From Plasticicumulans lactativorans (GTDB taxonomy: Bacteria > Pseudomonadota > Gammaproteobacteria > Competibacterales > Competibacteraceae): DNA of 64,000 nucleotides. Both the position numbers and the translations under genes were made by a program. The notes under the pieces are model-generated. The model did no database searches and was not told the origin of the DNA. It saw only the letters and a list, made by a program, of their open reading frames with translations. This document shows, in pieces, positions 46,396 through 55,809 of this stretch (within the stretch, counting starts at the first letter, position 1; each line of letters opens with the position of its first letter). The DNA is taken from NCBI RefSeq assembly GCF_004341245.1, contig NZ_SLWY01000008.1, forward strand, positions 124,001 through 188,000, read 5' to 3'.

Positions 46396-47853
46396 TCATG
46401 CGTCCTCGGCGTCGGGCTGGCGCAGTTCCGACGCCCCCATCCAGTAGCACAGCAGCGGTGCGGGGATGCGCATGATTCGGGTCACCGCCGCGCTGGCCGG
46501 GGGCAGTTCCGTCATCGGTCCGAAGTCATCGAGTGATTTGGTGACGACGTAGCCACGGGCGATGTCCTTCTGCGCACATAGCTCGATCAGCCCTTTCAAC
46601 TCGCGCGCACCGGTGTGCTGGGCACGGTACTTGACCTCGAAGGGGATCAGCTGCTGACCGATCTCGGCCACCAGATCGACTTCGTGGCCCCGTTTGCCGT
46701 GCCAGTAGGTGAAGCGCACGTTACGGGCGTAGTAGCGGGCGAACAGGTGCTTGAAGACGGCGGTTTCGGTGGCCACACCCAGCAGGGCCGGGTCGTCGAT
46801 CACGCCCTTGCCCTTGAGCAGTACCGCTGGCGCGATGGCGGCGTCGGCCAGGTAGATCTTGAAACGGCCCTTCAGTACGTCCTTGCCATAGCCGAAGGGT
46901 GGCAGGCGGTAGATCAGATGGCAGGCCTCCAGCAACTCGATGAAGTGCTGGGCGGTGGGGCGTTTGACTTCGAGGTTGCCGGACAGGTCGCTGATGTTGA
47001 GCAACCCGCCGTCGTGCATGCACAGGTAGAGGAAGGTGTGCTCCAGGTCCAGCACGCGGCGCACGCCGAACAGCGCCGTCATGTCGCGCTTGAGCACCTT
47101 GTCGATGATGTCCTCGCGCAGCAGGCGCTGCGCCTGGGTGATGCTCTCGACCTGCGCAGTCTGCGGGAAGCCGCCCCGGATCAGATACTCGTGAAAATGC
47201 CCGACATAGGGGGCGGCCAGTTCCCGTGCCCGGTAGAACCGCGGCTGCGGCCACTCGAACAGCTCGACGAGGCTCGCGAGCGGCGGCAGAAGCGGCAGTT
47301 GCAGTTGCTTGATCTGCAGGTATTCGTAGAACGACAGCGTGGTCAGCCGGATGGTGTGCCAGCGCCCCACGCCCGATTCCGGCTCGGTCTGCACCAGCGG
47401 CATGGCCGAGCCGGTGAAGACGATGCGGCGCTGCTTGTTGAAGTCGATCTGGTGTTTGACCCAGGTGCCCCAGTCGCGGATGAACTGCGCTTCGTCGAGA
47501 AACAGGTATTCCGGACCGTCAGCACGCGGTTCGCGCTCGCGCCAGGCCTCCAGCACGGCCTCGATGCCGGCCAGCTTGAGCAACGGATGGTCGAAGGTGG
47601 CGTAGAGGATGTTGGCCGAGGGCACACCCTGTTTGAGCAGGGCGTCGACCTGCTGCAGCAGCAGGGTCGTCTTGCCCACCTGCCGTGCCCCTGACACCAG
47701 AATCGCCCGATGGACGGGCGGGCTTGCGACCCAGCGGTCGAGTTCGCTCCAGGCGGCGCGCTTCCACGCCGGCAGGTCGGCAATCGGCTCACCCCGCCAC
47801 CATGGATTGAAGGGGGACAGGACGGCGACGAGTTCTTTCCTTGAAACTTGCAT
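46396..47853 (-). CDS. AAA ATPase with DUF4143 domain
   Basis: 485-residue protein of the ATPase-DUF4143 group. Walker A GARQVGKTTLL near residue 55, Walker B EYLFLDEAQF near 115, and a C-terminal nuclease-like part with EVDLVAEIGQQLIPFEVKYR (a PD-ExK pattern). Such proteins are common accessory genes of uncertain role, suspected in defence or toxin-like systems. The lower GC and different codon use point to transfer. CGGAG is eight bases before ATG 47853. A perfect palindrome at 47881-47904 lies just upstream. Confidence 0.88.
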   Translation of the reverse strand: MQVSRKELVAVLSPFNPWWRGEPIADLPAWKRAAWSELDRWVASPPVHRAILVSGARQVGKTTLLLQQVDALLKQGVPSANILYATFDHPLLKLAGIEAVLEAWREREPRADGPEYLFLDEAQFIRDWGTWVKHQIDFNKQRRIVFTGSAMPLVQTEPESGVGRWHTIRLTTLSFYEYLQIKQLQLPLLPPLASLVELFEWPQPRFYRARELAAPYVGHFHEYLIRGGFPQTAQVESITQAQRLLREDIIDKVLKRDMTALFGVRRVLDLEHTFLYLCMHDGGLLNISDLSGNLEVKRPTAQHFIELLEACHLIYRLPPFGYGKDVLKGRFKIYLADAAIAPAVLLKGKGVIDDPALLGVATETAVFKHLFARYYARNVRFTYWHGKRGHEVDLVAEIGQQLIPFEVKYRAQHTGARELKGLIELCAQKDIARGYVVTKSLDDFGPMTELPPASAAVTRIMRIPAPLLCYWMGASELRQPDAEDA

Positions 47854-47880
47854 GCGGTCGCTCCGGCATTTTCATGACTT

Positions 47881-47904
47881 TATTGTCATGTACACATGAC
47901 AATA
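47881..47904. promoter_or_regulatory. Perfect palindrome upstream of the DUF4143 ATPase gene
   Basis: Arms TATTGTCATGT and ACATGACAATA (11 bp each) around AC, 28 bp before the ATPase ATG. A third half-site TCATGAC lies at 47872-47878. It is markedly AT-rich for this genome and is a likely operator or start-region dyad; the binding protein is unknown. Confidence 0.6.
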
Positions 47905-48127
47905 ATCCATTCCTTTTGCAGAAAAACTCCGCTAACGGTGCAAGGTGCGCCGCGCTTCCCGTCCGGCCGGCGCTGCGTGGGCAGGCGCGCCGTCGACGCT
48001 CCTGCCCGCTATGCCGCGTGCTCCGCACGGCCGGCATCCCGGCCGGCCCGTTCGCAGTCAGTACTGCGCCCCCGCGGGGCGCAGCCTGGTCTCGACCGGG
48101 CCATTCGCCGCACGGCGGCCCGCCGGC

Positions 48128-49263
<1,136 letters not shown>

Positions 49264-49267
<4 letters not shown>

Positions 49268-52017
49268 TGGCAGGCCTCGCAGTCGGCGCCGTCGAGGCCG
49301 CAGGCGCGCGGCGCGGCCTCGGTCTCGGCCTGAACCGGCCCGGTGCGGGTGGCGGCGAGGGTGCGCAGGTAGTAGGTGGTCTTGAGGCCGCGACGCCAGG
49401 CGAGGCGGTAGAGCGCGTCGAGCTGGCGGCCGGAGGTGCCGGCGACGTAGAGGTTCAGCGACTGCGCCTGGTCGATCCACTTCTGGCGCCGCGCCGCGGC
49501 CTCGATCAGCCAGCTCGGGTCGATCTCGAAGGCGGTGGCGTAGAGCGCCTTGAGCTCGGCCGGCACGCGGTCGATGCGCCCGAGCGCGCCGTCGAAGTAC
49601 TTGAGGTCGGCGATCATCACCTCGTCCCACAGCCCGCGGCGCTGCAGCTCGCGCACCAGGTCGGCGTTGACCACGGTGAACTCGCCCGACAGGTTCGATT
49701 TGACGTAGAGGTTCTGGTAGTCGGGCTCGATCGAGGCGCTGACGCCGACGATGTTGGAGATGGTCGCGGTGGGCGCGATCGCCACGCAGTTGGAGTTGCG
49801 CATGCCGACGGCGCGGATGCGCGCGCGCAGCGCCTCCCAGTCGAGGCTGCTGCCGGTGTCGACCTCGAGCTCGCCGGGCTCGCGCGCCGCGGCGAGGCGG
49901 GCGAGGCTGTCGGGCGGCAGCACGCCCTGCTCCCACAGGCTGCCGGCGAAGCTCGAATAGCGCCCGCGCTCCGCGGCGAGCTCGGTCGAGGCGCGGTAGG
50001 CGTGGTAGCAGAGGAGCTCCATCGAGCGGTCGGCGAACGCCACCGCGGCCTCGCTCGCGTAGGGGATGCCGAGCGCGTGCAGGCAGTCGGCGAAGCCCAT
50101 GAGGCCGAGCCCGACCGGGCGGTGCCGCAGGTTGGCGCGGCGCGCCTTGGGGGTGGCGTAGAGGTTGGCGTCGATGACGTTGTCGAGCATGCGCATCGCG
50201 GTGGTGACGGTGCGCGCGAGCTTGTCGGCGTCGAGCTCACCGTCGCGCAGGTGGGCGCGCAGGTTCACCGAGCCGAGGTTGCACACCGCGGTCTCGGTGT
50301 CGGAGGTGTTCAGCGTGATCTCGGTGCAGAGGTTGGAGCTGTGCACCACGCCGGCGTGCTGCTGCGGCGAGCGCAGGTTGCAGGCGTCCTTGAAGGTGAT
50401 CCACGGATGCCCGGTCTCGAACAGCATGGTCAGCATCTTGCGCCACAGCTGCTGCGCCGGCAGGCGCCGGAACAGGCGGATCTCGCCGCGGTCGGCGGCG
50501 GCCTCGCAGGCGGTGTAGGCGGCCTCGAAGTCGCGGCCGTAGCGCTCGTGCAGGTCGGGCACGTCGAGCGGCGAGAACAGCGTCCACTCGGCGTTGGCGG
50601 CGACGCGGCGCATGAACAGGTCGGGCACCCAGTTGGCGGTGTTCATGTCGTGGGTGCGGCGGCGCTCGTCGCCGGTGTTCTTGCGCAGCTCCAGGAACTC
50701 CTCGATGTCGAGGTGCCAGGTCTCGAGGTAGGCGCACACCGCGCCCTTGCGTTTTCCACCCTGGTTCACCGCCACCGCGGTGTCGTTGACCACCTTGAGG
50801 AAGGGGATCACGCCCTGGCTGAGGCCGTTGGTGCCGCGGATGCGCGAGCCCAGCGCGCGCACCGGGGTCCAGTCGTTGCCGAGGCCGCCGGCGTACTTCT
50901 GCAGCAGCGCGTTCTCCTTCACCGCCTGGTAGATGCTGTCGAGGTCGTCGGCGACGGTGCTCAGGTAGCACGACGACAGCTGCGGGTGGCGGGTGCCTGC
51001 GTTGAACAGCGTCGGCGTCGAGCACATGAAGTCGAACGCCGACAGCAGTTCGTAGAACGCGATCGCGCGCGCCTCGCGGTCGATCTCGCCGAGCGCGAGC
51101 CCCATCGCCACGCGCATGAAGAACACCTGCGGCAGCTCGATGCGGCGCTCGTCGACGTGCAGGAAGTAGCGGTCGTAGAGCGTCTGCAGGCCGAGGTAGC
51201 CGAACTGCAGGTCGCGCCCGGGGCACAGCGCCGCGGCCAGGCGCTCGAGGTCGAACTCGGCCAGGCACGGGTCGAGCCGCCCGGCGTCGATGCCGAGCTT
51301 CACGTAGCGCGGGAAGTACGCCGGGTAGTGCTCGGCCATCGCCGCCTGCGCGACCTCCTCGCCGAGCACCTCGCGGCGGATCGCGTGCAGTTGCAGGCGC
51401 GCGGCGACGCCGTCGTAGGCCGGCTCGCGCTCGATCAGCGTGCGCGCGGCGAGCACCAGCGCCTCGTGCACCGCGGCGGCGGGCACGCCGTCGTAGAGGC
51501 TGCGCAGCGCCTGCTCGACCACCGCCGCCGGCGCCACGCCCTCGCCGAGCCCGTCACAGGCCGCCGCCACGTGCGCGTGCAGCGCGACGCGGTCGAGCGG
51601 GCGGCGCTCGCCGCCGTCGAGCACGTGCAGCGGCGGCTCGGCCGCCGCCTGCTCGCGCACGGCACGCTCGGCGGCGCGCTTGTCGCGGTAGAGCACGTAG
51701 GCGCGCGCCACGTCGTGCTCGCCGGCGCGCATCAGCGCGAGTTCCACCTGGTCCTGGATGTCTTCGAGGCGCACCGCGCCGCCCGCCGGCAGGCGCCGCG
51801 CGAGCGCCGCGACCACCGCCGCGGTGAGCCGGGTGACCACCTCGCGCACGCGCGCCGAGGTGGCGCTGGGGCCGCCTTCGACGGCGACGAAGGCCTTGCT
51901 GATCGCCAGCGCGATGCGCGCGGCGTCGAACGCGACCACGCTGCCGTTGCGGCGGATCACCTCGAGCGCGGGCGCGGCGGTGGGCGGGACGGAGGGGTTG
52001 AGCGGGGTCTGGATCAT
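49264..52017 (-). CDS. nrdA: Ribonucleotide reductase class Ia alpha subunit
   Basis: 917-residue catalytic subunit reducing ribonucleoside diphosphates. The N-terminal ATP-cone (VIRRNGSVVAFDAARIALAI) gives dATP control, followed by a further helical region. Active-site Cys are in SSCYLSTV and NLCTEI, and the tail CGLDGADCEACQ carries the redox-shuttle Cys pair. ATG 52017 has GGGAG about six bases upstream, inside a possible hairpin (52021-52050). A cobalamin riboswitch and its promoter precede the gene, so B12 should shut it off. Confidence 0.96.
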
Positions 52018-52020
52018 CGG

Positions 52021-52050
52021 GGCTCCCTGGCCGTGGCGGGGCGGGGAGCC
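52021..52050 (-). promoter_or_regulatory. Possible ribosome-site-sequestering hairpin of nrdA
   Basis: Arms GGCTCCC and GGGAGCC (7 bp, 16-base loop) end three bases before the nrdA ATG and bury its GGGAG ribosome site. This is a plausible expression platform for translational control by the riboswitch upstream. Confidence 0.5.
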
Positions 52051-52149
52051 GGCGGGAAGGCGGCGCACACGGACGGCAGCGGGGCGCGAGCCCCTGGCGG
52101 CGGCGGTGGCCACGTTCCTCCGTGGGGACACCCCGCCCCAAGGAACACG

Positions 52150-52341
52150 CAAACGCACGCCGGCAGGTCTCCTGGCTCGCGGGTCGTCGTCGTGCGCCGG
52201 CCTTCCCGGTTGCCCAGTGGCTCGCTGGGGCGCTCGACTCGCCGCTCACAGTTGCGGGGGCAGCTCCGGCTTCGTGGCCGCCGTGGTGGCGAGCCTCACC
52301 GGATTCCCTTTTCATCCTCGCGGGGCGAGGAACCGTCGTGG
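52150..52341 (-). ncRNA. Cobalamin (AdoCbl) riboswitch upstream of nrdAB
   Basis: On the minus strand, in order: AAAAGGGAATCCGGTGAGG (5' conserved stem and loop), GCTGCCCCCGCAACTG, TGAGCGGCGAG, GCCACTGGG, and the B12 box GAGCCAGGAGACCTGCC (52178-52162), which fits the consensus exactly. The aptamer starts about 10 bases after a -10 element and ends about 135 bases before nrdA. Riboswitch control of a class Ia reductase is known where a B12-dependent class II enzyme also exists. Confidence 0.95.
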
Positions 52342-52347
52342 CCGCGG

Positions 52348-52377
52348 ACTATAGGGGCGGTGCGCCGCGGGCGTCAA
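52348..52377 (-). promoter_or_regulatory. Promoter of the nrdAB riboswitch transcript
   Basis: -35 TTGACG (52377-52372), an 18-bp spacer, and -10 TATAGT (52353-52348). The -35 overlaps the metE stop codon, so nrdAB has its own promoter tucked into the end of metE. Expected transcript start near 52341, at the 5' edge of the aptamer. Confidence 0.75.
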
Positions 52378-54701
52378 ACCTCGATCACTACATTTTGTAG
52401 TCGGCTCGCGGCCTGACCACTACCACTGGTATCCGCTTCGGCGAGCGCCTGCCGCACCGCGCGCGCCGCCGCGACCAGGTTGGCGAGCGCGGCCTCGACC
52501 TCGGGCCAGCCGCGGGTCTTCAGGCCGCAGTCGGGGTTGACCCACAGGCGCTCGGGCGGGATCGCCGCCGCGGCGCGCTCCAGCAGGCGGCGCATCGCCG
52601 CCACCGTCGGCACGCGCGGCGAGTGGATGTCGTAGACGCCGGGGCCGATCCCGTTCGGGTAGTCGAAGGCGCGGAAGGCGTCGAGCAGCTCCATGTCGGA
52701 ACGCGCGGTCTCGATGGTGATGACGTCGGCGTCGAGCGCGGCGATGGCCGGCAGAATGTCGCCGAACTCCGAGTAGCACATGTGGGTGTGGATCTGCGTC
52801 GTCGGCGCGGCCCCCGCGGCGGCGATGCGGAACGCCCGCACCGCGGCGTCGAGCCAGGCGGCGCGCGCGGCGGCGGCGAGCGGCAGCCCCTCGCGGAACG
52901 CCGGCTCATCGATCTGGACGATGCGGATGCCGGCGCGTTCGAGGTCGGCGACCTCGTCGCGCAGCGCCAGCGCGAGCTGCGCCATCACCGTGGCAGCGTC
53001 CAGGTCCTCGCGGCAGAACGACCATTTCCACAGCGTCACCGGCCCGGTCAGCATGCCCTTGACCGGGCGCGCGCTGAGCGACTGCGCGTAGGCGCTCCAG
53101 CCCACCGTGATCGGCTCCGGGCGCTGCACGTCGCCGTGGATCAGCGGCGGCTTGACGCAGCGCGAGCCGTAGCTCTGCACCCAGCCGGCCGCGGTGGTGG
53201 CGACGCCGCGCAACTGCTCGCCGAAGTACTCGACCATGTCGTTGCGCTCGGGCTCGCCGTGCACCAGCACGTCGAGGCCCAGCGCCTCCTGGCGGGCGAT
53301 GACCTCGCGGATCTCCGCACGCATGCGTTCGAGGTAGTCGAGGTGGCCGAGCGCGTGGCGCTTGAACGCCGCACGCGCGGCGCGCAGCGCCCCGGTCTGC
53401 GGGAACGAGCCGATCGTCGTGGTCGGCAGCGGCGGCAGGCCGAGCGCGGCCTGCTGCAGCGCGCGGCGCTCGGCGTAGGGCGCGCGGCGCTCGGCCGCGG
53501 CGGCGTCGAGCGCGGCCACCCGCCGCGCCACCGCGGGGCTGCGCGCATCCGCCAGCGTGGCGAGGCCGGCGCGCCCGGCACGCGCCGCCGCGAGCTCCGC
53601 GGCGACCGCGCTGGCGCCCTCGTCCAGTCCGCGCGCCAGCGTGCGCAGCTCGCCGAGCTTCTGCACCGCGAAGGCGAGCCCATCGCGCAGCGCCGGTGCC
53701 AGGCGGGTCTCGGCGGCGAGGTCCACCGGCACGTGCAGCAGCGAGCACGAGGCCGACAGCCACAGCCGCTCGCCGAGGCGCGCGTGCAGCGGCGCGAGGC
53801 GCTCGAGCAGCGCGGCGAGGTCGGCGCGCCAGACGTTGCGCCCGTCGATCACCCCGGCCGACAGCACCCGCGACGCCGGCCAGTCGGCGACGAAGGCATC
53901 GAGCTGCGCCGGGTCGCGCACCAGGTCGAGGTGCAGGCCGTCGACCGGCAGCGCGGCGAGCAGTTCGCGCTGCGCCGCGACGCCGCCGAAGTAGGTCGCC
54001 AGCAGCCGCCGTGGGCCGACGCCGGCGAGCGCCGCATAGACGTCGCGGCAGGCGGCGTGCCACTCGGGATCGAGGTCGAGCACGAGCGCCGGCTCGTCGA
54101 GCTGCACCCAGTCGACGCCGGCGGCGGCGAGCGCGGCGAGGATGCGCCGGTAGGCCGGCAGCAGGCGCGGCAGCCAGTCGAGCGAGCGGCCCGCGCCGCG
54201 GCGCACCTTGGCCAGGTACAGCAGCGTGACCGGCCCGAGCAGCACCGGCTTGACCGCGTGGCCCAGCGCCTGCGCCTCGCCGACCCAGCCGAGCAGCTCC
54301 GCGGCGCTGCCGGGGAAGTCGAGCTCCGGCGTCAGCTCCGGGACCAGGTAGTGGTAGTTGGTGTCGAACCACTTGGTCAGCTCCATCGCCGGCTGCGCGG
54401 CGCTGCCGCGGGCGCAGGCGAACAGCCCGGCGAGCCCGGCATCGCGGTTCTCGAAGCGCGTCGGCAGCGCGCCGAGCCAGGCCAGCGTCTGCAGCACGTG
54501 GTCGTACCAGGCGAAGTCGCCGACCGTGACCCGGTCGAGCCCGGCGTCGCGCTGTGCCTGCCACTGCGCGCGGCGCAGGTCGCGGCCGACGGCGTGCAGG
54601 CCGGCGGCGTCGAGTTCGCCGCGCCAGTGCGCTTCGAGTGCGAACTTGAGCTCGCGGTGCGCACCGATGCGGGGGAATCCGGGGACGTGGGTGACGCTCA
54701 T
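52374..54701 (-). CDS. metE: Cobalamin-independent methionine synthase
   Basis: 775-residue enzyme moving a methyl group from methyl-tetrahydropteroyl-glutamate to homocysteine without B12. The zinc site is intact: HTHMCYSEF and [10 protein letters not shown]. The start [13 protein letters not shown] at ATG 54701 matches the family. The last about 15 residues ([17 protein letters not shown]) extend beyond the usual end. Divergent from metR, with a MetR box between. The stop codon overlaps the -35 of the nrdAB promoter. Confidence 0.96.
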   Translation of the reverse strand: MSVTHVPGFPRIGAHRELKFALEAHWRGELDAAGLHAVGRDLRRAQWQAQRDAGLDRVTVGDFAWYDHVLQTLAWLGALPTRFENRDAGLAGLFACARGSAAQPAMELTKWFDTNYHYLVPELTPELDFPGSAAELLGWVGEAQALGHAVKPVLLGPVTLLYLAKVRRGAGRSLDWLPRLLPAYRRILAALAAAGVDWVQLDEPALVLDLDPEWHAACRDVYAALAGVGPRRLLATYFGGVAAQRELLAALPVDGLHLDLVRDPAQLDAFVADWPASRVLSAGVIDGRNVWRADLAALLERLAPLHARLGERLWLSASCSLLHVPVDLAAETRLAPALRDGLAFAVQKLGELRTLARGLDEGASAVAAELAAARAGRAGLATLADARSPAVARRVAALDAAAAERRAPYAERRALQQAALGLPPLPTTTIGSFPQTGALRAARAAFKRHALGHLDYLERMRAEIREVIARQEALGLDVLVHGEPERNDMVEYFGEQLRGVATTAAGWVQSYGSRCVKPPLIHGDVQRPEPITVGWSAYAQSLSARPVKGMLTGPVTLWKWSFCREDLDAATVMAQLALALRDEVADLERAGIRIVQIDEPAFREGLPLAAAARAAWLDAAVRAFRIAAAGAAPTTQIHTHMCYSEFGDILPAIAALDADVITIETARSDMELLDAFRAFDYPNGIGPGVYDIHSPRVPTVAAMRRLLERAAAAIPPERLWVNPDCGLKTRGWPEVEAALANLVAAARAVRQALAEADTSGSGQAASRLQNVVIEV

Positions 54702-54751
54702 CGTGCAGGCCCTGCGGCGTGGGAATAGGGCTTGCGATGATTCGGCGGCGC

Positions 54752-54764
54752 TCAATATGATTCA
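54752..54764. promoter_or_regulatory. MetR box between metE and metR
   Basis: TCAATATGATTCA fits the E. coli MetR site TGAA-NN-T-NN-TTCA at all fixed positions but the second. It lies 51 bp before the metE ATG and 36 bp before the metR start, in the only AT-rich stretch of the gap. Confidence 0.7.
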
Positions 54765-54800
54765 AATGATGGATTTTTCTGAACAACATGAGGCACATTC

Positions 54801-55739
54801 ATGGCTTTGTCGCCACTCGAACTCCGCCACCTGCGCATGCTCGCCGCCCTGCGCGAGACCGGCAGCGTCTCGCGCGCCGCGCAGATGCTGTGCCTGACGC
54901 AGTCGGCGGTGTCGCACCAGCTGCGCGCGCTCGAGGAGCACTACGGCGCGGCGCTGTTCGAACGCAAGTCCAGCCCGCCGAGCTTCACGCCGGTCGGCAA
55001 GCGCCTGCTGCGCCTCGCCGACACCGTCGCCGCCGAGCTGCGCGCCACCGAGGCCGAGATCCAGCAGCTGGTCGGCGCCGGCGCCGGGCAGTTGCGGGTG
55101 GCGGTGGAGTGCCACACCTGCTTCGACTGGCTGATGCCGGCGATGGACCGCCTGCGCGAGCACTGGCCCGAGGTCGAGCTCGACCTGGTGTCGGGCTTCC
55201 ACACCGAGCCGCTGGGGCTGCTGCGCAGCGACCGCGCCGAGCTGGTGATCCTGCACGAGCGCCCGGCCGACACCGACGTGGCGCTGCACCCGCTGTTCCG
55301 CTTCGAGATCCGCGCGCTGCTCGCGCGCGGCCACGCGCTCGCCGCCAGGCCCTGGCTGGAGCCGGCCGACTTCGCCGCCGAGACGCTGATCACCTACCCG
55401 GCGCCGGATGACATGATCGACGTGATCCGCCGCGTGCTGCGCCCCGCCGGGGTGTTCCCGCGGCGGCGCGACAGCGAGCTGACCGTCGCCATCGTGCAGC
55501 TGGTCGCCAGCCGCCGCGGCATCGCCGCGCTGCCCGGCTGGGCGGTGGCGGGCTACGTCGAGCGCGGCTACGTGGTCGAGCGGCCGATCGGCCCCGAGGG
55601 GCTCTTCGGCGAGCTCTACGCCGCCACGCTGCCGGCGGCCGCCACGCTGCCCTACGTGCAGGACTTCATCACGGTGATCCGCGAGACCAGCTTCCTGACG
55701 CTGCCCGGCATCCACCTGCTCGGCGGTGCCGACGGCTGA
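54801..55739 (+). CDS. metR: LysR-type regulator MetR
   Basis: 312-residue LysR regulator. The helix-turn-helix is MLAALRETGSVSRAAQMLCLTQSAVSHQLR, and the effector domain carries VECHTCFDWLMPAM, a segment typical of MetR, which senses homocysteine. Divergent from metE, its standard target. Converges on the autotransporter gene at its end. Confidence 0.95.
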   Translation: MALSPLELRHLRMLAALRETGSVSRAAQMLCLTQSAVSHQLRALEEHYGAALFERKSSPPSFTPVGKRLLRLADTVAAELRATEAEIQQLVGAGAGQLRVAVECHTCFDWLMPAMDRLREHWPEVELDLVSGFHTEPLGLLRSDRAELVILHERPADTDVALHPLFRFEIRALLARGHALAARPWLEPADFAAETLITYPAPDDMIDVIRRVLRPAGVFPRRRDSELTVAIVQLVASRRGIAALPGWAVAGYVERGYVVERPIGPEGLFGELYAATLPAAATLPYVQDFITVIRETSFLTLPGIHLLGGADG

Positions 55740-55746
55740 GGCGGGC

Positions 55747-55793
55747 AAAAAGAACGGTGCGGGCGGAGACTTCCTGCCTTCCGCGCCGCACCG
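55747..55793 (-). terminator. Rho-independent terminator of the autotransporter gene
   Basis: On the minus strand: CGGTGCGG paired with CCGCACCG (8 bp), extended inside by GCGGA/TCCGC, then TTCTTTTTG. It starts 17 bp after the autotransporter stop. The plus strand has no T-run, so it does not clearly serve metR. Confidence 0.8.
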
Positions 55794-55809
55794 GTCGGGC
55801 TGCCAAAAA

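Noticed and set aside
48064-48084. 9-bp hairpin CTGCGCCCC/GGGGCGCAG after nrdB
   Set aside because: No T-run follows on the minus strand, so I do not call it a terminator.
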